Shown in pieces: positions 15,855 to 21,750 of a DNA stretch of 25,162 nucleotides (position 1 is its first letter; every line of letters starts with the position of its first letter). The position numbers were made by a program, and so were the translations under genes. The notes beneath the pieces were generated by a model. That model was not told the DNA's origin and did not search any database. It saw nothing but the letters and a program-made list of their open reading frames with translations. Source of the stretch: Candidatus Adiutrix sp. (GTDB taxonomy: Bacteria; Desulfobacterota; Desulfarculia; Adiutricales; Adiutricaceae); the NCBI GenBank assembly GCA_031283395.1, contig JAITBV010000075.1:1-25162 (forward strand), given 5' to 3'.

Positions 15855-16880
15855 TTATTTCCATTTGCCCAGACCCAGAAAGCCGTTGGTGGCCGAGGTG
15901 GCGCTTAGACGGTCAGGCTGCATTTTCAGGGCTGCCCGGATGGCGTCGATGGTCTCCGGTATGGTCACCGCCTCCTGGGGGATGTTGATGGCGAACATAA
16001 GGTCGCGGCCGCTCTTGACCACCGTGTCGGACCAGAGGGCGATTTCATACATGTCTCCCCGGGGGTTGCCGAGGTCCCGGGCGTAGCGGAAAAGAGAGGC
16101 GTTACCCAGGAAACCCTCGGCCAAGCTGACAACTCGGACCCGGGGGTGGGCGCGGAACAGCTCGATGGCCTTGTCGGGGTCGATGTCCTTCTTCGGGGTG
16201 GCCAGGATGGTTATGATGTGGCCGTGGGTGACCGGGGTATGGACCAGGATGCCGGTGGCCGGCACATGGGGCATGACCGTCATGAGATCTTCGGCCTGGT
16301 GGTTGGGGGCCTTGTCCACCTGCAGGGCGTTGGTCAGGCCGCGGTGGTAGTCGCCCGGGTCGGCCACCCGGCGGACGATGGTGATGGCCACTTTTTCAAC
16401 CCCGACTTCCCGGTCGAGGTGGTCAACGGCCCGGATCAGACCGGTGGTGTTGCAGGATGTCAGCTTGAGGTAGTCGGCCCCCAGGCCCTTTTCATAGTTG
16501 GCGTAGCCGTGGAAAAAGACATCGGCCACGGAGTTTTTTTCCCCGCCCTGGAAGACGGCTTTTTTCCCCATTTTCTGATATATCTCTTTGTTCTTGGCGC
16601 CCACCCCGCCGGGGGAGGAATCAAGCATAATATCCACTGCCCCGACCAGGTCTTCAAAAGAGCCGGAAATCTCCAGCCCGGCCGCTTCCAGGTTCTGGCG
16701 GCCGTCCGCCCCGGCGGCGAAGAGCCTGTAGGGCATACCTTTTTCTTTCAAAGCCCGCACCGCCAGAGTGGGGGCCACATCGGCCACGCCGACCAGGGTC
16801 ATATCGCCCTGCAGGGCCACGCCGTCGGCCAGTCTCTGCCCGATTACGCCATAACCGGCCACACCTACTTTAATGGTCAT
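15855..16880 (-). CDS. gap: Type II (archaeal-type) glyceraldehyde-3-phosphate dehydrogenase
   Basis: A 341-residue protein matching archaeal-type GAPDH rather than the usual bacterial class I enzyme. It has KVGVAGYGVIGQRLADGV (4-21) for dinucleotide binding, LDSSPGGVGAKNKEIY (86-101), AVFQGGEKN (108-116), and catalytic C143 in TSCNTTGL with H219 in PVTHGH. RRVADP (170-175) matches the archaeal RR-ADP motif. It would oxidise glyceraldehyde 3-phosphate to 1,3-bisphosphoglycerate, or run in reverse. D34 in VGVADVAP favours NAD+ over NADP+ by inference. AAGGAGAG sits five bases before the ATG at 16880. It is the first gene of the directon, facing a LacI-family regulator, and its pathway partner pgk is the last visible gene about 15 kb downstream. 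Confidence 0.88.
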   Translation of the reverse strand: MTIKVGVAGYGVIGQRLADGVALQGDMTLVGVADVAPTLAVRALKEKGMPYRLFAAGADGRQNLEAAGLEISGSFEDLVGAVDIMLDSSPGGVGAKNKEIYQKMGKKAVFQGGEKNSVADVFFHGYANYEKGLGADYLKLTSCNTTGLIRAVDHLDREVGVEKVAITIVRRVADPGDYHRGLTNALQVDKAPNHQAEDLMTVMPHVPATGILVHTPVTHGHIITILATPKKDIDPDKAIELFRAHPRVRVVSLAEGFLGNASLFRYARDLGNPRGDMYEIALWSDTVVKSGRDLMFAINIPQEAVTIPETIDAIRAALKMQPDRLSATSATNGFLGLGKWK

Positions 16881-16901
16881 ACTTTCTCTCCTTAACAGGA
16901 C

Positions 16902-16930
16902 AATTTATCAATCAAAATTGCCTTTGACAA
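16902..16930 (-). promoter_or_regulatory. Inner sigma70-like promoter candidate for the GAPDH directon
   Basis: On the minus strand, TTGTCA (16925-16930), a 17-base spacer and TAAATT (16902-16907) form a plausible promoter. It would start transcription near 16895, leaving a short leader containing the Shine-Dalgarno. The perfect 12-bp inverted repeat overlaps its -35 and spacer. This is weaker in consensus than the outer promoter. Confidence 0.45.
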
Positions 16931-16939
16931 TTTTGATTG
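16909..16939. repeat. Perfect 12-bp AT-rich inverted repeat upstream of GAPDH
   Basis: CAATCAAAATTG (16909-16920), spacer CCTTTGA, and CAATTTTGATTG (16928-16939) form a perfect dyad. No U-run follows in either direction, so it is not a terminator. Overlap with the inner promoter suggests a transcription-factor site. Transcripts from the outer promoter would carry it as a leader stem-loop. Confidence 0.7.
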
Positions 16940-16948
16940 GCTCTCAAA

Positions 16949-16960
16949 GTAACCGATTAC
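16949..16960. promoter_or_regulatory. Putative LacI-family operator
   Basis: GTAACCGATTAC is a near-palindrome centred on CG and matches the general LacI-family operator shape GTAA-N-CG-N-TTAC. It lies between the divergent LacI-family gene and the GAPDH directon, about 19 bp upstream of the inner -35 and downstream of the outer promoter. A bound regulator could block read-through from the outer promoter. Confidence 0.6.
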
Positions 16961-17074
16961 ATTTCTTTTCAAAACTTATTACCTTCCTTTCTTTTCCTCG
17001 TCCCCGCCTTTCATAAAGACGCAACGAATTGAACCCTTAGTCGGAAGGCTCAATTTTTCTCTAATATTTATTCT

Positions 17075-17103
17075 TTTATATATAAAAACACAACCAAAGT
17101 CAA
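17075..17103 (-). promoter_or_regulatory. Outer sigma70-like promoter for the GAPDH directon
   Basis: On the minus strand, TTGACT (17098-17103), a 17-base spacer and TATAAA (17075-17080) match the sigma70 consensus at five of six bases in each hexamer. Transcription would begin near 17068, giving a leader of roughly 190 bases that carries the operator and the 12-bp dyad. Confidence 0.6.
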
Positions 17104-17197
17104 GCTGAAATATCCGGGGCGGCTGCCGGGGCCTCGGCCTTGGAGATTGATATTCTTTTAATTTTATGCTTCAATAAACCTAAAAGGCTTCTTACCT

Positions 17198-17226
17198 CCG
17201 GCCCCCAGGGGCCGGGCCACTTTTTT
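17198..17226 (+). promoter_or_regulatory. Hairpin and T-run in the leader of the LacI-family gene
   Basis: CCGGCCCC (17198-17205), loop CA, and GGGGCCGG (17208-17215) form an 8-bp stem, followed after five bases by TTTTTT (17221-17226). This resembles an imperfect intrinsic terminator 17 bases before the regulator's start codon, and may be an attenuator. The five-base gap before the T-run weakens the case. Confidence 0.3.
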
Positions 17227-17242
17227 CCACGGCGGCCAAGCC

Positions 17243-18277
17243 ATGACCAAGCTGACTATCGGCGACATAGCCCGACTAGCCGGGGTCTCCACCGCCACCG
17301 TCTCCCGGGCCATCCATACGCCCAATCTGCTGAAGCCGGCCACCCTGGCCCAGGTCCGCAAGACCCTGACCGAACATAACTACATATACAATGCCTTGGC
17401 CGGCGACCTGTCCAAGCGCAAATCATCGATTCTGGGCATCTCGGTGCCCACTGTGGAGTCGGCCAAACTTTCGGAAACCGTCTTCGCCCTCCAAGAAACA
17501 GTCCAGACCCGGGGCTTCCCGGCCATAATCAACAACACCAGCTTCAACCCCGACCGGGAACGGGCCCAACTGCTCCAGGCCAGGGAGCGCTCCCTGTCCG
17601 GCCTTTTCCTCATCGGCTGCATGGATGAAAACCTGGCCTATTTGGATGAACTGATTGCCGCCGGCATCCCCTGCGTCTTCCTGTGGGACATCCTGCCCGG
17701 CACTGACTACAATTATGTGGGCTTTGACAATCAGGAAGCCTCCTACAACATGACAGTCTATCTCATCGGCCTGGGGCATCGCCGCATCGCCTTTGTCGGA
17801 GCCATGCAATCGCAAATCGAACGGGTCCGGAAGCGCTTCAACGGCTTCGCCGCGGCCATGGGCGATAACGGCCTCCCCCTGGACCAGCAGTTGATCAAAG
17901 AAGCCTCGCCCTCCCTGGAAAACGGCTACCGCCTAATGGAGATGTTTCAGGATCTGGGCCGGCTGAGCCCCACGGCCATCTTCTTCGCCAGCGACATGCT
18001 GGCCTTGGGGGCCCTGGCCGCCTGCCGACACCGGGGGCTGGCCGTCCCGGACCGGATCTCCATCGCCGGCTTTGACAACATCGAATTCTCCAACTACGGC
18101 TACCCGCCCCTGACCACCGTCTATGTCCCCAGCCGGGAGATAGGCCAGATGGCCGGACGGTTCATGCTCGATATCCTTCAGGCCTCCTCGACTTCCCCCC
18201 CCCGGCAGCGTTGCCTGGAAACCAGCCTGATCATCCGGGAAACCTGCGCTCCGCCGGCCATGAACGCCGGCGGCTAG
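17243..18277 (+). CDS. LacI/PurR-family transcriptional regulator
   Basis: A 344-residue DNA-binding regulator. The N-terminal HTH reads LTIGDIARLAGVSTATVSRAIH (about 4-25), followed by a hinge region YIYNALAGDL near 52-61 and a periplasmic-binding-like sensor domain from ILGISVPTVES onward. The LacI landmarks GLGHRRIAFVG, AIFFASDMLALGAL, ISIAGFDNIEFSNYGYPPLTTV and LIIRETC are all present. The hinge and HTH look intact. No clear Shine-Dalgarno precedes the ATG at 17243; a hairpin and T-run lie just upstream. It is divergent from the 17-gene directon and is its most likely regulator, with the operator at 16949-16960. The effector is unknown, plausibly a pathway sugar acid or hydroxyacid. Confidence 0.93.
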   Translation: MTKLTIGDIARLAGVSTATVSRAIHTPNLLKPATLAQVRKTLTEHNYIYNALAGDLSKRKSSILGISVPTVESAKLSETVFALQETVQTRGFPAIINNTSFNPDRERAQLLQARERSLSGLFLIGCMDENLAYLDELIAAGIPCVFLWDILPGTDYNYVGFDNQEASYNMTVYLIGLGHRRIAFVGAMQSQIERVRKRFNGFAAAMGDNGLPLDQQLIKEASPSLENGYRLMEMFQDLGRLSPTAIFFASDMLALGALAACRHRGLAVPDRISIAGFDNIEFSNYGYPPLTTVYVPSREIGQMAGRFMLDILQASSTSPPRQRCLETSLIIRETCAPPAMNAGG

Positions 18278-18339
18278 GCGGCTTCATAAAAAGCATCCGC
18301 TTGGAACCTTTTTCCAGACTTGATCTCAGAAAAGAAAAA

Positions 18340-18355
18340 CCGGACCTTTGTCCGG
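18340..18355 (-). terminator. Intrinsic terminator after the NucS-like gene
   Basis: Read on the minus strand, CCGGAC-AAAG-GTCCGG is a 6-bp stem with a four-base loop followed by TTTTTCTTTTC (18329-18339). It is about 170 bp past the stop of the NucS-like gene. Confidence 0.7.
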
Positions 18356-18358
18356 AAC

Positions 18359-18400
18359 AAAGACCTTTCAGGTCTTTCGTTAACTAACGCTTGAGGCGTT
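18359..18400. repeat. Two further tandem hairpins beside the terminator
   Basis: AAAGACC/GGTCTTT (18359-18377, five-base loop) and AACGC/GCGTT (18386-18400, five-base loop) follow the terminator stem directly, making three small hairpins in about 60 bases between convergent genes. The remaining 18401-18527 holds no gene that I can support. Confidence 0.5.
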
Positions 18401-18527
18401 CATTTTAGGCCTAGGCACTATCATTTCACTTGGTACCGTTATTGGGGTAAGCTCATTAGTGGTTCTGGCAATCGAGTAATGACTGCCAGCTATTAGGGGC
18501 TATTTCGTGAAAATATGGCTATCCTTA

Positions 18528-19307
18528 TCACGATAAATCTACTTTTCCCAGCGAAAAAGAAAGCTCATACTCAAACAGTTCTACATTCTTGATGAGAGAT
18601 GTTGCAAGGCGAAGGTCATCTGTAATTTCTTTAGCAATTATGACACCTCGAACTGATTGACCAGAGTCAGCGTGGTGTTTCTCAATCCATGCCATATAAC
18701 GAAGAAGTTGCCCAATAACTTTGTCGTAGCCGCGAGAAACTTTAAGCTCAATAACAACGTAGTTGTTGTCTTTGTCAACTGCTAGAATGTCAATGGCCCT
18801 ACCACCTCCCGCAGGAAACTCAATACCTGTAATGCCTTCCTCCTCATAAAGTTTCAGGCCGGGTTCAATTTTTTGCGGGTTTTTAGATAGGAAGTCTTGC
18901 AGATTTCGCTCATACGCGAACTCCGATGCTCCCCATACAGTTCGTCTCATTTCAAGGTCTTGCTCATCTGTAAGGCTATCAATGTCATTGATTTCTGGTG
19001 TAGAAGATTGTCCTGTATAAATTGGCGTCGGGTCATTAGCCGGGTCGTAAAGTCGATAGCGGCCTGAAGCAATGCGGAAAAATAAGTCGGCTTCTGAGTT
19101 CGGATTCAGGTTGTGATGGGAACGACTTGGCACGTTGGTTGACATTTTTACAAGGTGCCCTTGAATGGTGCCCTCTTTAATTTTCGGATAATGCTGCTGA
19201 AACCACTGGAAGATTTTTTCTCGTTGGAGAACTTCTCCCGGCTTCAGTTGAAATTCTTCGACCATATCTTTCATCAGTAGCTTTACCGATTTCTCATAAA
19301 CTGACAT
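18528..19307 (-). CDS. Winged-helix-like domain fused to NucS-type PD-(D/E)XK nuclease domain
   Basis: A 259-residue protein of two parts. Residues 1-90 look like a winged-helix-type domain (REKIFQWFQQHYPKIKEGTIQGHLVKMS, ending with FFRIASGRYRLYDP), of the kind seen at the N-terminus of restriction-type proteins. Residues 130-259 match the NucS/DUF91 endonuclease fold: LQDFLSKNPQKIEPGLKLY, D173 in GRAIDILAVD, E187 and K189 in VVIELKVSRG, and GQLLRYMAW with Q200. These are the expected catalytic D-ExK-Q set. AGGAG eight bases before the ATG at 19307 fixes the start. The gene and flanks are AT-rich, unlike neighbours, suggesting horizontal acquisition. DNA repair, restriction or other defence roles are all possible; no partner gene is adjacent. 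Confidence 0.75.
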   Translation of the reverse strand: MSVYEKSVKLLMKDMVEEFQLKPGEVLQREKIFQWFQQHYPKIKEGTIQGHLVKMSTNVPSRSHHNLNPNSEADLFFRIASGRYRLYDPANDPTPIYTGQSSTPEINDIDSLTDEQDLEMRRTVWGASEFAYERNLQDFLSKNPQKIEPGLKLYEEEGITGIEFPAGGGRAIDILAVDKDNNYVVIELKVSRGYDKVIGQLLRYMAWIEKHHADSGQSVRGVIIAKEITDDLRLATSLIKNVELFEYELSFSLGKVDLS

Positions 19308-19361
19308 ATATGTTTCTCCTGCCTTTAACTCTTTTTTTACGAAACAGCCACTAAAAATCAA

Positions 19362-19404
19362 TGGTTGATTATTAAGATAACAAATTTACCAAAATAATCA
19401 ACCA
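19362..19404. repeat. 12-bp inverted repeat bracketing the NucS-like gene promoter
   Basis: TGGTTGATTATT (19362-19373) and AATAATCAACCA (19393-19404) are perfect inverted copies separated by 19 bp. A minus-strand promoter overlaps them, so they may be paired operator half-sites. Confidence 0.6.
19374..19401 (-). promoter_or_regulatory. Promoter candidate for the NucS-like gene
   Basis: TTGATT (19396-19401), a 16-base spacer and TATCTT (19374-19379) on the minus strand, about 67 bp before the start codon. The -35 lies within one arm of the inverted repeat. Confidence 0.4.
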
Positions 19405-19529
19405 ATTCAAGGAAAAATGCAATAAAATTTTAAAGCGCAGAGGACAACTATATGAAATTATTCAAAAAGCAAGCCAACAGTATACATCCCTAATATTATT
19501 GGCATTTTCAAACAGAACTATAGGCGGGA

Positions 19530-20165
19530 TCAAACGCATTTACCGTCTGCCAATTTAATAATGTTATCAGTCAAGTTAAGTATTTCTTCAAGGGAATGAC
19601 TTACATACAAAACAGGGAGGCCGAAGCGGGTATTCAAATCCTTGATGAAAGGCAGCATTTCCTCTTTGCGGGCCTCATCCAAAGATGCCAAAGGTTCATC
19701 CATGAGCAGAATGTCCGGATTGGAAAGAACCGCCCGGCCAAAGGCTACCCGCTGTTTTTCCCCGCCGGACAGGGCTCTGGGCTTTCTTGACAGGAAATCA
19801 TTCAGACCAAGCAAATCCACCACCTGGTCAAAATCAACGCCACCGCCGCCGGGTTGGTCACGGCGTTGCCCATAAAGCAGATTCCCTTTGACGGATAAAT
19901 GCGGGAACAAAAGACCTTCCTGGAACACGTAACCGACATTTCTTTTTTCAGGGGGCAGGTTGACGCCGCGCGCGGAATCAAACAGGCAACGCCCGCGTAT
20001 GAAGATACTTCCGCTGTCAGGCTTTCGCAGCCCGGCCACCATATTGATTATGGAACTTTTTCCGGCGCCGGACGGCCCGAACAGGGCGGTAATGCCATTT
20101 TCATCGCTCTGAAACGCCACGTCAATAAGGCAAGTTCCCTGCCGGCGCCGCAATTTGACATCCAT
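19530..20165 (-). CDS. modC: Molybdate-type ABC transporter ATPase ModC, short form
   Basis: A 211-residue ATPase with a complete nucleotide-binding domain: Walker A GPSGAGKS (30-37), Q82 in YVFQEGLLFPHL, signature LSGGEKQR (132-139), Walker B ILLMDEPLASLD (152-163) and H-loop H190 in VSHSLEEI. It ends shortly after LADGKCV, so the C-terminal TOBE/molybdate-binding region of full-length ModC (E. coli ModC is about 350 residues) is missing. Just beyond the stop the sequence turns AT-rich with no recognisable remnant of that domain. Either this is a naturally short ATPase or the adjacent island truncated it. It starts five bases after the modB stop and belongs to one operon with modA and modB. 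Tungstate is an alternative substrate. Confidence 0.9.
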   Translation of the reverse strand: MDVKLRRRQGTCLIDVAFQSDENGITALFGPSGAGKSSIINMVAGLRKPDSGSIFIRGRCLFDSARGVNLPPEKRNVGYVFQEGLLFPHLSVKGNLLYGQRRDQPGGGGVDFDQVVDLLGLNDFLSRKPRALSGGEKQRVAFGRAVLSNPDILLMDEPLASLDEARKEEMLPFIKDLNTRFGLPVLYVSHSLEEILNLTDNIIKLADGKCV

Positions 20166-20170
20166 AACCC

Positions 20171-20866
20171 CTAAGCCTCAAAATGCCGCGCGAAGCGTTT
20201 TTCCAGCCAATTGGCCCCGATCAGGGCCAGGAGGGCAATTACGATGGCTATGAAACACAAACGCATGGCCGCCTCTTCCCCGTTGGGGATCTGCGTCATG
20301 GTATAGAGAGCCAGGGGAAGGGTCTGCGTTTGGCCGGCAATATTGGAGACGAAGGTTATGGTCGCGCCGAACTCTCCCAAGCTGCGGGCAAAGGCCAGCA
20401 CCATCCCCGCAACGATGCCCGGTATGGACAACGGCAGGGTGACCGTGAAAAAAACCCGCCAGGGACCGGCCCCCAGGGTGCGGGCGGCCATTTCCAGCCT
20501 GGCATCCACGGCGTCGAGAGAAAGCCGCACCGCGCGCACCAGAAGAGGAAAGGCCATGACGATCGAAGCCGCCACGGCCCCTTTCCAGGTAAAGGCTATG
20601 CTTATTCCTAAGTGTTCATTCAGTATTCTCCCTATGATCCCATTGCGTCCCAGGGCCACCAATAACAGGTAGCCGATCACTACCGGCGGCAGCACCAAAG
20701 GCAGGTGCAGGAGAGCATCCAAAAAACTTTTGCCGGGGAAATGCAGACGGGAAAGAACCCAGGCCAGCATCACTCCAAAGGGAAGAGCGCACAACACCGC
20801 CCAAAAAGCGACTTTAAGGCTGAGCAGAAGAGCGTTGACTTCCACCGGGGTCAGAGGAGAAAGCAA
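20171..20866 (-). CDS. modB: Molybdate ABC transporter permease ModB
   Basis: A 231-residue inner-membrane permease very similar in layout to E. coli ModB. Landmarks are LLLSLKVAFWAVLCALPFG, FPGKSFLDALLHLPLVLPPVVIGYLLLV, AARTLGAGPWRVFFTVTLPLSIPGIVAG (the EAA cytoplasmic loop that docks ModC) and FARSLGEFGATITFVSNIAGQT. The start appears to be a TTG at 20866, immediately after the modA stop (TAATTG), with GAGG upstream inside modA. That arrangement implies translational coupling, and the resulting N-terminus fits the family length. Confidence 0.94.
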   Translation of the reverse strand: MLSPLTPVEVNALLLSLKVAFWAVLCALPFGVMLAWVLSRLHFPGKSFLDALLHLPLVLPPVVIGYLLLVALGRNGIIGRILNEHLGISIAFTWKGAVAASIVMAFPLLVRAVRLSLDAVDARLEMAARTLGAGPWRVFFTVTLPLSIPGIVAGMVLAFARSLGEFGATITFVSNIAGQTQTLPLALYTMTQIPNGEEAAMRLCFIAIVIALLALIGANWLEKRFARHFEA

Positions 20867-21640
20867 TTATTTGACCTCAAATCCGTATTTCGTCCAAATC
20901 CCCCTGGCCTCTGGAGAACTCAAAAATTTGATGAAACTGAGCGCGGCGGCGGTGTTGGATGTTTTCAGGGCCGCGACCGGATAGTCGATATTGGTGTGGC
21001 TGTCCGCGGGAAACGCGCCCACCACTCGTATTTTGTCCGAGATGACGGCATCGCTGCCATACACTATGCCTAAAGGGGATTCCGCGCGCTCGACCAGAGC
21101 CAGCCCCGCTCTGACGTCTTTGGCCGCGGCTATTTTGTTTTCCACCCGCGGCCACAACTTCAGATTCTCCAGGGCTTCCTTGGCGTATTTACCCACCGGC
21201 ACATGGGCCGGGTCGCCGACGGACAAAAGGCCGTCCTTACCGAGAAGGGCCGCCAGATCGAGCCGCGGCGAAACATCCAAGGTTTGCACCGCGCTTGATG
21301 CGGGAACGATAAAAACGATCCTGTTACCCAAAAGATCCGACCGGCTCCCGGGTTCCAGGAGTTTTTTCTCCTCCAGGTAATCCATCCACTCCGCGTTGGC
21401 TGAAATGAACACATCGGCCGGGGCGCCGTTTTCTATCTGCTTGGCCAGAGTCGAGGATGACGCGAAGGAAAGCGTCACTTTGCCGTTACCCCCCTCTTCA
21501 TAGAGCTTGGCGATTCCGGTAAGGGCATCCGTGGTTGAAGCGGCTCCAAATGCGGTTAGGTCCGCCGCAAGCGCCGGGGAAGCCCCGACCCAAAGAAATA
21601 AGCCAAAGGCCAAGCTCAACGCTTTAAGCAAACTGGTCAT
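20867..21640 (-). CDS. modA: Molybdate ABC transporter substrate-binding protein ModA
   Basis: A 257-residue periplasmic oxyanion-binding protein. A signal peptide MTSLLKALSLAFGLFLWVG ends near PALAA, and the mature chain begins DLTAFGAASTTDAL. Family features follow: FASSSTLAKQIENGAPADVFISANAEWMDYL, NRIVFIVPA, and the second-lobe YGSDAVISDKIRVVG with DYPVAAL near the end. The Ser residues of FASSS and the early AAST are those that bind molybdate or tungstate in the family. GGAGG five bases before the ATG at 21640 sets the start. First gene of modABC, divergent from the XRE-type regulator. Confidence 0.94.
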   Translation of the reverse strand: MTSLLKALSLAFGLFLWVGASPALAADLTAFGAASTTDALTGIAKLYEEGGNGKVTLSFASSSTLAKQIENGAPADVFISANAEWMDYLEEKKLLEPGSRSDLLGNRIVFIVPASSAVQTLDVSPRLDLAALLGKDGLLSVGDPAHVPVGKYAKEALENLKLWPRVENKIAAAKDVRAGLALVERAESPLGIVYGSDAVISDKIRVVGAFPADSHTNIDYPVAALKTSNTAAALSFIKFLSSPEARGIWTKYGFEVK

Positions 21641-21666
21641 AAGTTCCTCCAAAAGGCAAACTTTAA

Positions 21667-21688
21667 CGTGTATAAATATATATAGACG
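21667..21688. promoter_or_regulatory. ModE-like dyad between modA and the divergent regulator
   Basis: CGTGTATA (21667-21674), six bases, TATAGACG (21681-21688) form a dyad with seven of eight positions matching. The CG-TATA-N6-TATA-CG form recalls ModE operators. A longer ACGTGT/ACACGT pair (21666-21671, 21694-21699) overlaps it. It is a candidate binding site for the adjacent regulator. Confidence 0.45.
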
Positions 21689-21701
21689 CATAAACACGTC
21701 A

Positions 21702-21730
21702 TTGCCAGATTTTAATCCTTGTGGTAAATA
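21702..21730 (+). promoter_or_regulatory. Promoter candidate for the mod regulator
   Basis: TTGCCA (21702-21707), a 17-base spacer and TAAATA (21725-21730). The leader to the ATG at 21751 would be very short, so this call is tentative. Confidence 0.35.
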
Positions 21731-21750
21731 TTGTCAAGGAGGACGGTTTG

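Noticed and set aside
18379..18400. An integron attC-like look (GTTAAC, TAACGC, GCGTT)
   Set aside because: The core sites do not fit the RYYYAAC/GTTRRRY pair with correct spacing, and no integrase or cassette array is visible.
18380..18489. A small minus-strand open frame of about 35 codons within the hairpin array
   Set aside because: It has no good start codon or ribosome-binding site, and the hairpins and terminator explain the region better.
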